Notes: generated from the sequence alone by a model not told the origin. 64,000 nucleotides of DNA from Streptomyces microflavus (GCF_014650075.1 NZ_BMUG01000012.1:186001-250000); one strand, 5' to 3'; shown: positions 1 through 8,665, numbered from the stretch's first letter. Made by a program: numbers and translations.

Positions 1-4
1 ATCC

Positions 5-613
5 ATGGCAGGCAACAACGCCTCCGAGATCCGCGTGGCCGGAACCGGCCGCATCCTCGTCGCCGAGATCGACGCCCCGCTGCCGGACGCCTTCTCCGAC
101 AACCCGGCGGCCGACTGGGGGCCGGCCTGGACCGACCTCGGCTACACCTCCACCGAGGGCGTGACCTTCGCCAAGAAGGACAAGCTGGACCCGGTCGAGA
201 CGTGGCAGTCCATCAGCCCGGCCCGGTTCGTCTACGCGGACCGCGACCTGACGCTGAAGTTCGCGATGCTCCAGTTCAACGAGGACACGCTGCCGTTCTT
301 CCTCGGCGGCAAGTCCACGGACATCCGCAAGGACGGGGACGCCTCGAACGTCTTCCAGTTCGACGTGCCGGACGGGCCGACCTTCGACGAGCGGGCCCTC
401 GGCCTGGAGTTCACCGACGGCTCGGAGGTCACGTACCGCTTCGTCATCCCGCGTGGCCAGGTGACCGCCACCGACGACATCAAGCTCGCCCGGAAGGCGG
501 CCGCGCAGCTCGGCGTCACCTTCACCGCCCTGTCGCCGGGCGACGGCCAGGCGCTGGCCACCTTCGTCATGAAGGACGCGGCTTACACGGTGCCGACGAT
601 CCCGGCCCCGTAA
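5..613 (+). CDS. Phage-type major tail (tail tube) protein
   Basis: The 202-residue product reads like the tail tube protein of long-tailed siphophages: an acidic beta-rich protein with an N-terminal segment on a target value and a DLGYTSTEGVTF-type stretch near residues 45-57. It would polymerise around the tape measure to form the tail tube. The call rests on sequence character plus position, because a G/GT-type chaperone and tape-measure genes follow in the canonical siphophage order. The ATG lies four bases from the window edge, so its ribosome site cannot be checked. No sheath gene follows, which argues against a contractile tail. Confidence 0.75.
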   Translation: MAGNNASEIRVAGTGRILVAEIDAPLPDAFSDNPAADWGPAWTDLGYTSTEGVTFAKKDKLDPVETWQSISPARFVYADRDLTLKFAMLQFNEDTLPFFLGGKSTDIRKDGDASNVFQFDVPDGPTFDERALGLEFTDGSEVTYRFVIPRGQVTATDDIKLARKAAAQLGVTFTALSPGDGQALATFVMKDAAYTVPTIPAP

Positions 614-708
614 CACCCGTAACACCTGCCGGGTCGGGGCCGATTCGGCCCGGACCGGCCCAGCCCCGGCCCCTTCCCGCCCCCGCAACCTGAAACGGAG
701 ACACCCGC

Positions 709-999
709 ATGGCTTCCTTCGACGTGAACGCGGCGCGCGCCCAGCGCCTGGAGGTGCTCGGCCGCACCTGGTCCTTCGACCTGGACGACGACACCTTCGA
801 ACTGCCCACCGAGCTGACCCGCGCCACCGCCACCGCGCTGCGCTCGCTGGACGACAACGACGTGGACGGGCTGCTGCGGCTGCTGCTCGGCGAGGAGCAG
901 TTCGGCCGCTTCGCGCAGCACGAGATCACCATGCAGGACATCGCCGCGCTCCTGGAGGCGTACGGCAAGGAGACCGGGCTCGGCCTGGGGGAAGGCTGA
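709..999 (+). CDS. Tail assembly chaperone, short form (gpG-like)
   Basis: This 96-residue acidic protein begins MASFDVNAARAQRLEVLG and lies between the tail tube and tape-measure genes, the place of the tail assembly chaperone in siphophages. Such chaperones coat the tape measure before tube polymerisation and are absent from the mature tail. The reading frame stops at a TGA right after a run of five G residues. The -1 frame stays open beyond it (see next entry), matching the G/GT two-product arrangement. A purine-rich ribosome site (GGAGA) lies just upstream of the ATG. Confidence 0.75.
   Translation: MASFDVNAARAQRLEVLGRTWSFDLDDDTFELPTELTRATATALRSLDDNDVDGLLRLLLGEEQFGRFAQHEITMQDIAALLEAYGKETGLGLGEG
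987..993 (+). promoter_or_regulatory. Probable -1 programmed frameshift site
   Basis: The zero-frame codons are CTG GGG GAA GGC TGA. A one-base slip back leaves the P-site codon GGG unchanged and moves the A-site codon from GAA to GGA, so the tRNAs can largely re-pair. The site lies two codons before the short-form stop, as in phage G/GT pairs. It is not the classic lambda heptamer. The assignment depends on the long open -1 frame and on gene context. Confidence 0.5.
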
Positions 1000-1412
1000 G
1001 CCTCGACGCGTTCGTCACCGAACACGCCGAGGCCCTCGAAGCCGACCTGCTGCGGCACTACGGCATCGACCTGCTGGACTGGCACCGCGGCCGGCTGACC
1101 TCACGCCGGCTCGCGGTGCTGGTCAAGCACATGCCGCGCGACAGCGCCGTCTCCCGGGAACTCGACGGGGACGGCGCGGAGTGGACGGTCACCGACTATC
1201 TGCTCGCCGCGGCCGTGGACCATCTCGCCGCCGCCAACTGGATGTTCGCCTCGGTCAACACCGACGAGGACTCCGATCCGCCGGAGACGCCGGTGCCGGT
1301 GCCGAGGCCGGGCGACGAGGCCCCGGACACGGACACGGTGAGCGCACGGGAGCAGCGGCCGGCCGCACACGGCGGCCCCGACCGCGCCGAACTCATGCGT
1401 TTCTTCGTGTGA
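990..1412 (+). CDS. Frameshifted extension of the tail assembly chaperone (gpGT-like T domain)
   Basis: This frame is -1 relative to the 709-999 gene and runs without a stop to the TGA at 1410-1412. It has no ATG or GTG until a GTG at 1116, which would cut off the start of a continuous protein-like segment (LSLDAFVTEHAEALEADLL and onward). The simplest reading is a -1 shift on the GGGGGAA run at 987-993, giving a fusion of about 234 residues: the short chaperone plus about 139 residues. In lambda-type systems the T domain recruits tail tube subunits to the tape measure. Independent initiation at 1116 remains possible. Confidence 0.6.
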   Translation, partial: GRLSLDAFVTEHAEALEADLLRHYGIDLLDWHRGRLTSRRLAVLVKHMPRDSAVSRELDGDGAEWTVTDYLLAAAVDHLAAANWMFASVNTDEDSDPPETPVPVPRPGDEAPDTDTVSAREQRPAAHGGPDRAELMRFFV

Positions 1413-1418
1413 AGCGGG

Positions 1419-1820
1419 TCAGATGAGCCGGATGCCGTTGAAGAGCAGGATCGCCGAGAGCGCGAAACACCCGGCAGCGAATCCATATGATCCGGTCCCG
1501 TCGGCGACGCCGTTTATCAGCGCGGACGCTTTTCCTTCGGGGTCGTACTGGACTTCCGCGGTTCTCCCTACTGCGACGGGTATCGTCCTCTCGCTCCGCG
1601 TCCACGCAACATGCTTGCGCCCCTGCTTGTCGGTGTAACGGATTCCACTGGCCACCAATCTGCCGGATGTCCACCTCAGGTTGACGCATACCCCTTTGGC
1701 GAATTCCGCCCGACCACTCCGGATAAACATTTCCTGTCGCCATCGAAGATGCGCCAGGTAGGCGCCGTATGCGGCTGCAGCAAGGGCCGAAGCAGAGAAA
1801 AGAGCCACCAACAGAATCAT
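1419..1820 (-). CDS. DUF3592-like membrane protein, moron-type gene in the tail module
   Basis: This gene runs against the surrounding tail genes. From the ATG at 1820 it encodes 133 residues with an N-terminal hydrophobic helix (MILLVALFSASALAAAAYGAY), a soluble middle containing YTDKQGRKHVAW and VGRTAEVQYDPEGKA, and a C-terminal hydrophobic helix. That layout and the V-x-YDP motif fit the DUF3592 family, whose function is unknown. A GTG at 1874 in frame would add 18 residues. It separates the chaperone from the tape-measure genes and has less biased base composition than its neighbours, both signs of a later insertion. Confidence 0.6.
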   Translation of the reverse strand: MILLVALFSASALAAAAYGAYLAHLRWRQEMFIRSGRAEFAKGVCVNLRWTSGRLVASGIRYTDKQGRKHVAWTRSERTIPVAVGRTAEVQYDPEGKASALINGVADGTGSYGFAAGCFALSAILLFNGIRLI

Positions 1821-1905
1821 TCGCGCAGGGTATCCACGGCCAGGCTTCACGTCAAGGGAGAAGCGGGTTCGCACGGGTTCGCACCGGGAAGAAGGAGGAA
1901 AGTAA

Positions 1906-2658
1906 ATGACCAGCCCATATCCGCCTGGATGGCCAGAGGGTCACACGTACGAAGGAATTGTCAAAGATGTCGTGGCGGGCCTGCTGAGCTCGGGTGGCGA
2001 CTTCACCAGGACCGTCAAGAATCTGGTGCTCGACACCGTGACGGGCGAAGCGCTGGAGAAGATCGCTGTAGCGCTCGGGGCCGATCCTGCGGCCGACAGC
2101 ATCAACGCGTCGAGCCAGACTCTCTACTGGAGCACGCAGAGCTTCAAATTCGACCCCACTCTCGTCACCTTCGCCCCTGATGCCGTCCAGATAACCCCGA
2201 AAGGCATAGAGATTTTCGGGGTGAACGTCACTCCGGGCTGGGAAGCGAAATTCGAGCGTCTCATCGACTGGCTGACACCGTGGAACATCCAGGCACCCGA
2301 TCAGACCTCAGGTGCCGGTGCGGATGTCGAAAGAGGACTGAAGAACACGAACATTCGCGTCAACGGCCTGGAACAACGAGTCGGCGCCCTGCGTCGAATT
2401 CCGGCGACTGTGGGGCGCCACGACACGGTCCTGCGGGGGCTGACCCGGAACCAGCGGCACATGGCCGCGTCCGGCGCGACCGACACCATCCGGCGCAGCG
2501 GCGCCGAGACCCGCCAGGCGAATCAGCTCTCCGGGCAACGCAATCAGGGGGCCAACGTCAGGGTCCACACGTTCAACGCGAACCAGCTGCGCGAGACGGC
2601 GCAGGGGCTGCGCCGCGTGGAGGAGGAGGCCGCACGCCTGGAGCGCAGGCTCGGCTGA
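1906..2658 (+). CDS. Hypothetical protein with charged C-terminal coiled coil, tail-module insertion
   Basis: I do not recognise a family for this 250-residue protein. The first 130 residues are mixed (MTSPYPPGWPEGHTYEGIVKD at the start, a DWLTPW segment near residue 125). The rest is rich in Arg, Gln and Glu and looks helical, ending in LRRVEEEAARLERRLG, a likely coiled coil. A strong ribosome site (GAAGGAGGAAAG) precedes the ATG. Its base composition is less GC-biased than that of the flanking tail genes, like the reverse-strand gene before it. Its place just before the tape measures allows a tail-associated or accessory cargo role, but nothing in the sequence proves either. Confidence 0.6.
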   Translation: MTSPYPPGWPEGHTYEGIVKDVVAGLLSSGGDFTRTVKNLVLDTVTGEALEKIAVALGADPAADSINASSQTLYWSTQSFKFDPTLVTFAPDAVQITPKGIEIFGVNVTPGWEAKFERLIDWLTPWNIQAPDQTSGAGADVERGLKNTNIRVNGLEQRVGALRRIPATVGRHDTVLRGLTRNQRHMAASGATDTIRRSGAETRQANQLSGQRNQGANVRVHTFNANQLRETAQGLRRVEEEAARLERRLG

Positions 2659-2735
2659 TACCTGCCGGCCGCACGGCCGGGTGCTGTCCACGTCTTCCAC
2701 CATCAGCGAGAAATGCGAGAAAGGAGAAGCCCACC

Positions 2736-3935
2736 GTGTCTCTTGTGCAGTCCCTGGGGCGGGCCGGCGCCTCCCTCAAAGGCTTCAAGACCCAGACGGA
2801 GAGCGCCGCCCGATCCGCCCAAGGCCTCGGGCGTTCCGCTCAGACCGGCGACCGCGAGCTCAAGAAGATCCGCTCCTCCGCCCAGTCCTCCGCCCGCGAG
2901 CTGACCGCCATCCAGCGCGCCGCCGACAAGGCCGAGCGGTCACTCGCCAAGGCCGGCACCACCGGGCAGAAGAGCGGTACGCAGATCGGCACGTTCAAGT
3001 CCGGCGCCGACAAGGCGTCCAAGGGCATGAACGGCCTCAACAAGTCGATGAAGGGCAACATCGTCGGGCAGCTGCTCTCGCTGCTCGCCCCGCTCATCGA
3101 GAAGGTCGTCGAGATGGCGGCCCGCTCCAAGACCATGCAGAAGGTGCTCAAGGTCGCCTTCGACGCGATCAGGAAGGTCATCAGCACGGTCATGAAGGCC
3201 GTCGGGCCGATCATGTCCAAGGCCGGCGCCCTGATGAAGACGGTCTGGAACGGCATCAAGAAGGCCGTCACCGTGGTCATCCTGGCCGTCGCCACCGTCA
3301 TCACGACCTACTTCAACGCCTGGCGCAAGCTCATCACGACGGTCATGAACGCCATCCGCAGCGTCATCTCCAGTGTCTGGAACGGGATCCGGAAGGTCAT
3401 CACCCCGGTCGTCAACTGGATTCGCAACACCGTTCCGCAGGCGTTCAGCCGGGTCAAGGAGCGGCTCTCCGCCGTCTGGGGCGGGCTCAAGGACATCGCG
3501 GGCCGGGCCTTCGGCCGGATCACCGGCGCGGTGAAGGGGCCGGTCAACTCGGTCATCCGCCTCATCAACTCCGCGATCGACAAGCTCAACCGCATCAAGG
3601 TCTCCATCCCCGGCTGGGTCCCCGGCGTCGGCGGCAAGAGCTTCGGCATCAGCCTGCCGAAGATCCCGCAGCTGGCGGCGGGCGGCATCGTGCAGCCGCG
3701 CAACGGAGGGGTGCACACCATCGTCGCGGAGGCCGGTGAGGCCGAAGCCGTACTGCCGCTCTCCAAGCTGGACCGGCTGCTGCGCCACACCGCGCGGCGC
3801 TCCCGGGCGGACTCGTTCAACGCCACGGCCGGAGCGGTCTCCGGCTTCCAGATCGAGAACTATTACGAGGCGTCCTCCGCCGATCTCCAGGAGACCGCCG
3901 CCGCCCTGCTGTTCCTGTCCAAGGCGCGCGGATGA
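2736..3935 (+). CDS. Short phage-type tape measure protein, copy 1
   Basis: The start is the GTG at 2736, preceded by GAAAGGAGAAG. An earlier in-frame start would run through the previous gene. The 399-residue protein has a basic helical N-terminus, a central hydrophobic stretch (GQLLSLLAPLIEKVVEMAA, then repeated W-x-x-I-R-K-V-I segments) and a C-terminus with IPQLAAGGIVQPRNGG followed by AEAVLPLSKLDRLL, which is typical of tape-measure and minor tail proteins. Tape measures set tail length, and 399 residues would specify a short tail. The stop overlaps the start of the next gene as ATGA, so the two are translationally coupled. Confidence 0.75.
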   Translation: MSLVQSLGRAGASLKGFKTQTESAARSAQGLGRSAQTGDRELKKIRSSAQSSARELTAIQRAADKAERSLAKAGTTGQKSGTQIGTFKSGADKASKGMNGLNKSMKGNIVGQLLSLLAPLIEKVVEMAARSKTMQKVLKVAFDAIRKVISTVMKAVGPIMSKAGALMKTVWNGIKKAVTVVILAVATVITTYFNAWRKLITTVMNAIRSVISSVWNGIRKVITPVVNWIRNTVPQAFSRVKERLSAVWGGLKDIAGRAFGRITGAVKGPVNSVIRLINSAIDKLNRIKVSIPGWVPGVGGKSFGISLPKIPQLAAGGIVQPRNGGVHTIVAEAGEAEAVLPLSKLDRLLRHTARRSRADSFNATAGAVSGFQIENYYEASSADLQETAAALLFLSKARG

Positions 3936-5215
3936 GTACCGCGGCGATCAGGACCGGTACCGACCCCCTCGCGGGCACGGCCGGCCCGCTCTCCGCCTTC
4001 CGCTCCGGTCTCGGCGCGGCCGGCAGCTCCCTCCGGACCGCCCTGCGCGACATCGGCCGGGCCCAGGCCGCCGCCGACGGCATCAGGGGCGGCGCGGCCT
4101 CCGCCGACCCGGCCGTGCGGCAGCTCAGGACCGGGGCGGACGCGGCCGGGAAGTCGCTGACCAGGACCGGCCGCACCGCCGGGCTCACGGCGACCCGGCT
4201 CCGTACCGGCAGTGGCAAGGCCCGTGGCGCCGCCGCCCCGCTGGGCGCCCTCGCCTCCGGCTCCTCCGCCTTCGGGGGCGTGGCCGGGATCCTGGGCAAG
4301 GGCACCGGAACGGTCTCCGGGCTGATGGGCTTCTTCGGCGGGGCCCTCACCGTCGGCGCCGGCGCGATGACGGCCGTCAACGTGGCGATGCGGGCCAATC
4401 CGTTCGGGTTCGTCCTCGGTCTGATCGTGCCGCTCGCGGGCCTCCTGATCGAGTACGCGCTCAGCTCGCAGACCGGCCAGAAGATCATGAAGCAGGTCTT
4501 CGACCAGGTGCTGGCGTTCTTCCGGGCCATCGGCAAGTTCCTCGGGCCGGTCGTCCAGGCGTACGCCACCGTGGTCAGGGCCCAGTTCACCGCCGTACGC
4601 ACGGTCATCACGGCGGTCGTCAGGGGCGTCGGCTCCGCCCTGTCCACCGGCTTCAACGGCACCCGTACCGCCGTCACCTCGGCGACCCGTGCGGTGACCG
4701 GGCTGATCAGCGGGACCTGGAGCGGCTTCCGGAAGGCGATCCAGCCCACCCTGGACTGGATCACCAAGCGGATCCCGGAGATGTTCACCCGGGTCAGGGA
4801 CGCCACCTCCCGCACCCTGCACGGCATGGGGGACTTCGTCTCCACCGGCATGCAGGGCGTCATGGCCGCCGTCACCGGGCCGGTCAAGGCCCTGATCTCC
4901 TTCGCCAACTGGGTCATCGACGGCCTCAACAAGCTGAGCTTCTCCGTCCTCGGCAAGAAGTTCGGCGTGAACCTGTCCAAGATCCCGCAGCTCGCCGAGG
5001 GCGGCGTCGTCCAGCCCGGCGGGCCCGGCGGCGCCTCCTCCGTACTGCCGCTGTCGGCACTGAGCCGGCTGCGTCCGGCCGAGGCGGGCCGGGCTTCCGG
5101 CCGCTCCGCCGGGCCTCCGGAGCGGGCCCGGCTGCGTACGTACCACGCGGCCGGACGCGGCGGCCCGCTCGCCGTCGCCTCCGACCTGCTGTTCCTGCAC
5201 GGGGCGGCGGCATGA
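3932..5215 (+). CDS. Tape-measure-like protein, copy 2 (paralogue of the preceding gene)
   Basis: This 427-residue protein repeats the plan of the gene before it: an Ala/Gly/Arg-rich N-terminus, a hydrophobic core (residues about 120-200) with small-residue membrane-like segments, a stretch with WSGFRKAIQPTLDWI, and a C-terminus with SKIPQLAEGGVVQPGG, SVLPLSALSRL and finally DLLFLHGAAA. These match IPQLAAGGIVQPRNGG, AVLPLSKLDRL and ALLFLSKARG of copy 1. The pair therefore looks like an old tandem duplication. Whether both form the ruler, or one became a tail-tip or membrane-pore protein, cannot be told. Translation is coupled through a four-base overlap. Confidence 0.7.
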   Translation: MSTAAIRTGTDPLAGTAGPLSAFRSGLGAAGSSLRTALRDIGRAQAAADGIRGGAASADPAVRQLRTGADAAGKSLTRTGRTAGLTATRLRTGSGKARGAAAPLGALASGSSAFGGVAGILGKGTGTVSGLMGFFGGALTVGAGAMTAVNVAMRANPFGFVLGLIVPLAGLLIEYALSSQTGQKIMKQVFDQVLAFFRAIGKFLGPVVQAYATVVRAQFTAVRTVITAVVRGVGSALSTGFNGTRTAVTSATRAVTGLISGTWSGFRKAIQPTLDWITKRIPEMFTRVRDATSRTLHGMGDFVSTGMQGVMAAVTGPVKALISFANWVIDGLNKLSFSVLGKKFGVNLSKIPQLAEGGVVQPGGPGGASSVLPLSALSRLRPAEAGRASGRSAGPPERARLRTYHAAGRGGPLAVASDLLFLHGAAA

Positions 5216-5261
5216 GCACCCATCCGTCCGCCCCATGAACGAAGCGAGGTGACGGCCCCTC

Positions 5262-6233
5262 ATGGCCGAGACCACAACCGCATACGCATCCGCGTACGAG
5301 ACCGCACCCGGCTCACTGATCACCCGCGACGGGCAGATCCAGTGGGCCGGACTGCTGATGGGACCCGGTACCCCCTACGAGATCGACCGCACCGGCATCA
5401 CCGGCTGGGACGACCTGCCGACCCTCGACACCGGTGACGTCTCCCGCCCCGACCGGCATGGCGCCTGGCCCGGCGCGCAGTGGGCGCAGCCCCGGCTCGT
5501 CGGGGCGACCGTCTGGCTGCTGCCCCGCACCGTCCGGGACGCGCGGGGCGTGGCCGCCGGCTTCCGGGACGCGACCGGGGCCGACGGCGGCGAGGACTGG
5601 CTGGCCGTACGGCTGCACGGGGAGACCCTCGCCGTACGGGCCCGGATCAGCCGGCGGGTCGTACCGCAGGACCGCACCTTCGTGGTGCACGGCGCCTCCA
5701 AGGCCAGCCTCCAGTGGACCGCCACCGACCCCCGCCGCTTCGGCTCCGCGCTCCGGGAGGCCCGCACCCATCTGCCGGTCGCCGAACCGGGCCTGCTCTG
5801 GCCGGAGGAGGCCGGGGAGACCGGGCTCGGCCTGCAGTGGCCGCTGGACTGGGGCGTCCCCGACCCGGCCGACGGCGCCACGGGCGCCACGGGCACCTGC
5901 GCCGCCGCCAACGGGGGTTCGGCGACGGCCCACCCGCTGATCGAGTTCCGGGGGCCGGTCCGGCGCCCGACGCTGACCCGGCTCACCGACGGCAGGCAGC
6001 TCCAGTACGACATCGTGCTCGGCCCCCAGGACGTCCTGAGCGTCGACACCGAGGCCGGCACCGTCCTGCTCAACGCGAACGCCTCCCGCCTCTACACCGC
6101 GACCACGGCCTCCGCCCCCGAGCAGCTGTTCGGGCTGGTCCCGGGCGTGACCGAGCTGGCGTTCCGCTCCGACGACACCACCCCCGACCCGCGGGCCTCC
6201 GTCACCGTCCGGTGGCGCGACGCCCACTGGTGA
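5262..6233 (+). CDS. Dit-like distal tail protein
   Basis: The 323-residue product has the features of siphophage distal tail proteins. The N-terminal half contains QIQWAGLLMGPGTPYEI and a segment on jumps in ring assembly. The C-terminal half has AHPLIEFRGPVRRPTLTRL, then VLSVDTEAGTVLLN, the usual galectin-like Dit pattern. Dit proteins form the hexameric ring that joins tail tube to tip and carry the receptor-binding proteins. The gene follows the tape measures, as in most siphophages. A GAGGTGA ribosome site precedes the ATG at 5262. Confidence 0.7.
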   Translation: MAETTTAYASAYETAPGSLITRDGQIQWAGLLMGPGTPYEIDRTGITGWDDLPTLDTGDVSRPDRHGAWPGAQWAQPRLVGATVWLLPRTVRDARGVAAGFRDATGADGGEDWLAVRLHGETLAVRARISRRVVPQDRTFVVHGASKASLQWTATDPRRFGSALREARTHLPVAEPGLLWPEEAGETGLGLQWPLDWGVPDPADGATGATGTCAAANGGSATAHPLIEFRGPVRRPTLTRLTDGRQLQYDIVLGPQDVLSVDTEAGTVLLNANASRLYTATTASAPEQLFGLVPGVTELAFRSDDTTPDPRASVTVRWRDAHW

Positions 6234-6285
6234 CCCCCTCGCCCCACCGCGACACCCCACCCGTCTTGTCCCCAGGAGGACTTCC

Positions 6286-7488
6286 ATGCCCGTACGCAGC
6301 GCCTGGCTGATCAACCGCACCGAGACCGAATCCGGCCAGTCCCGGGCCGACACCCGCCTCTCCCCGGTCGGGACCATGTCCCCGACCGGCCCCCTGACCA
6401 GTGCCGGCGGGGTGATCCCCGGCTCCGAGAACGGCGCGTACCTGATGTCCGCGCTGTACGTGTACGGGGAGACCGCGGGCATGCGGGCCACCGTGGCCCC
6501 GGGCCGCGCCGTGATCCAGGGCCGGGGGCCGGCCGGGGCCTACCCGGTCGTCCTCACCGACTACACCGACGTCGGCTTCGACGACGGGGACGCCGCCAAC
6601 CCCCGCATCGACGTGGTGGTCCTGCGCGTCCACGACGCCCAGTTCAACAGCGAGGACGGCCGTACGGAAGCCGCTCTGGAGGTCGTCAAGGGCAAGCCGG
6701 AGGCCTCCCCCGAGCCGCCTGCCCTCCCGGACGCCTCCCTCCCGCTGGCCCGGGTCCTGGTCCCGGCGGGTGCCTCCGTCGGTACCGGCGGCATCGACTG
6801 GGCCAACGCCGTCTACGACCTGCGCGTCCCCACCGTGGCCGTCGGCGGCATCCTCCCGGAGTCCTGGAACCGCGATGTCCTCGGCGGGTACGTCGGCCAG
6901 TACCGGGACACCACCACGGAGTTCCAGCGCTGGGACGGCGTCCGCTGGAGCGGCTACCCGCGCCAGATCGGCGGCATCGCCCCGCAGGGCGCGCTCGCCA
7001 GGGGCGAGTACACCGGGCAGTACCGCGACGAGGGCGGGCGGCTCCAGCGCTGGGACGGCACCGTCTGGCGGCCCGCCGTCACCGCCTCCGCCTGGGCCAC
7101 CAACACCGACGGCGGCTACTGCGCCAGCACCACCTGGGTGGAGGCCGTCACCGACACCGTCGGCCCCACCATCACCGCCGCGTTCACCGCCCCGGTCTCC
7201 GGCGCGGTCTTCGTCTCCGTGGGCTTCATGGGGCACACCGCGGTGGAGGGCCAGTGGTCCCGCATGGGCGTCAACATCCGCAAGGACGGGGTGCTCGTCG
7301 TCGCCGCCGACGAGATCCGCTCGGCGACGGTCGGCTCCAAGGCGATGACGTCGGTGTCAGCGACGCACCGCGTCACGGGGCTCCAGCCGGGCGCGGCCTA
7401 CACGGCCGTCTCCGCCTACGTCACCTCCGCGACGAGCAGCCGGGGCTGGTTCGACAACCGCTTCATCCGCGTCGACCCGGTCCTGTGA
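6286..7488 (+). CDS. Baseplate or minor tail protein with two QRWDG repeats
   Basis: This 400-residue protein starts MPVRSAWLINRTETESGQS after an AGGAGG ribosome site. Residues about 30-170 resemble phage baseplate or tail-tip structural proteins (PGRAVIQGRGPAG, then RIDVVVLRVHDAQF). Two related segments follow, one with GGYVGQYRDTTTEFQRWDG and one with GEYTGQYRDEGGRLQRWDG, an internal duplication. The C-terminal 130 residues look like a beta-sandwich ending SRGWFDNRFIRVDPVL and could be a binding head. Order after Dit and before the Gp37-like protein supports a tail-tip role. The exact family is not certain. Confidence 0.6.
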   Translation: MPVRSAWLINRTETESGQSRADTRLSPVGTMSPTGPLTSAGGVIPGSENGAYLMSALYVYGETAGMRATVAPGRAVIQGRGPAGAYPVVLTDYTDVGFDDGDAANPRIDVVVLRVHDAQFNSEDGRTEAALEVVKGKPEASPEPPALPDASLPLARVLVPAGASVGTGGIDWANAVYDLRVPTVAVGGILPESWNRDVLGGYVGQYRDTTTEFQRWDGVRWSGYPRQIGGIAPQGALARGEYTGQYRDEGGRLQRWDGTVWRPAVTASAWATNTDGGYCASTTWVEAVTDTVGPTITAAFTAPVSGAVFVSVGFMGHTAVEGQWSRMGVNIRKDGVLVVAADEIRSATVGSKAMTSVSATHRVTGLQPGAAYTAVSAYVTSATSSRGWFDNRFIRVDPVL

Positions 7489-7537
7489 GGCGCCCGATGA
7501 GTCCCATGAGACAGCCGACTGCCTCTGCGAGGCAACG

Positions 7538-8665
7538 ATGAGTCCTGTGAGGCAGCCCATGGGCCGTACCGCCCCCGAACCCGTCTACCGGGCCCTCTTC
7601 TGCGACCTGCGCACCGACCGCCTGATGGACGTCCTGCCCCTGACGGAGACCAAGTTCGACGACTTCATCGGCAAGCCGGGGTCCCTCACCGCCACCGTCC
7701 CCCTCCCCCAGGGCGCGCTCGCGGCCCGGGCCCGGGCGGCGCTCCAGCCGGGCCGCACCGCGGTCTGGCTGGAGCGGGACGGGGACATCTGGTGGGGCGG
7801 GGTGCTGTGGACCTGCACCCCGGTCTCCGACGAACAGGGCCGGCTCACGGTGCAGTTCCAGGCCGGGACCTTCGACTCGTACCTGGACCACCGCATCCTG
7901 AGCCAGGACCTGACCGTCACGGGCCTCGACCAGTTCGACATCGCCCGCACCCTCGTCGCCCACGCCCAGGAACAGCCGGGCGGCGACATCGGGATCAGCC
8001 TCGGCCACGAGCGGTCGGGGATCGTACGGGACCACTCCCACGCCTACTCGGCGCTCGCCCGGATCCGCGAACTGCTCGACAAGCTCGGCCAGTTGAACGA
8101 CGGCTTCGAGTGGCGCATCCACTGCTACCGGGACGCCGAGGGGATACGGGTCAAGCGCCTCCAGCTCGGCCACCCGCAGATCCGCACCGGCCACAACGAC
8201 ATCGTGCTGGACCACCCCGGTCCCGTCCTCACCTACAGCCTGCCCACCGACTCGACCGTGCAGGCGAACGTCTGGGTGGCCCGCGGCGAATCGGCCAACA
8301 CCGACCAGTCCCAGGAATCCGAACCGCTGACGGTATCCGAGGAGCTCCCCGCCGAACTGGCCCAGGGCTGGCCCCGGCTGGAGCTCACCTCCGACCACGG
8401 CGGGGTGAGCGACGCGGCGACCCTGCGCTCGCTGGCCCGCGCCGAACTGGCCCGGCAGCGCCGGCCGGAGGTCATCCCGGAGCTGACCGTACGGCTGGAC
8501 GGCCGGATCACCCCGGCGCTGATCGGCGCCCGTATCCGGCTGCGCGTCCACGACCTGTGGCACCACGAGGGGCTCGACGCCCAGTACCGGATCGTCGGCA
8601 TGGCCGTCACCCCGCCGCAGCGCGCCAAGCAGGAGACCGCCGTTCTCTACCTGGAAGGAGTCTGA
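7538..8665 (+). CDS. Siphovirus Gp37-like tail protein (tail-tip hub type)
   Basis: The 375-residue protein contains YRALFCDLRTDRLMDVLPL near the start, then SLTATVPLPQG, WLERDGDIWWGGVLW and YLDHR. This set matches the ReqiPepy6 Gp37-like tail family of actinophages, which has an N-terminal fold related to tail hub proteins. The C-terminus ends with a VTPPQRAKQETAVLYLEGV segment typical of the family. The start is uncertain: the ATG at 7538 lies in a duplicated leader, and an ATG at 7559 (MGRTAPEP) also fits. Translation of the next gene starts three bases after the stop. Confidence 0.65.
   Translation: MSPVRQPMGRTAPEPVYRALFCDLRTDRLMDVLPLTETKFDDFIGKPGSLTATVPLPQGALAARARAALQPGRTAVWLERDGDIWWGGVLWTCTPVSDEQGRLTVQFQAGTFDSYLDHRILSQDLTVTGLDQFDIARTLVAHAQEQPGGDIGISLGHERSGIVRDHSHAYSALARIRELLDKLGQLNDGFEWRIHCYRDAEGIRVKRLQLGHPQIRTGHNDIVLDHPGPVLTYSLPTDSTVQANVWVARGESANTDQSQESEPLTVSEELPAELAQGWPRLELTSDHGGVSDAATLRSLARAELARQRRPEVIPELTVRLDGRITPALIGARIRLRVHDLWHHEGLDAQYRIVGMAVTPPQRAKQETAVLYLEGV

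Noticed and set aside
2280..2735. N-terminal extension of the first tape measure protein into the previous gene
   Set aside because: The previous gene occupies this stretch with its own frame, and a GTG with a good ribosome site is at 2736.
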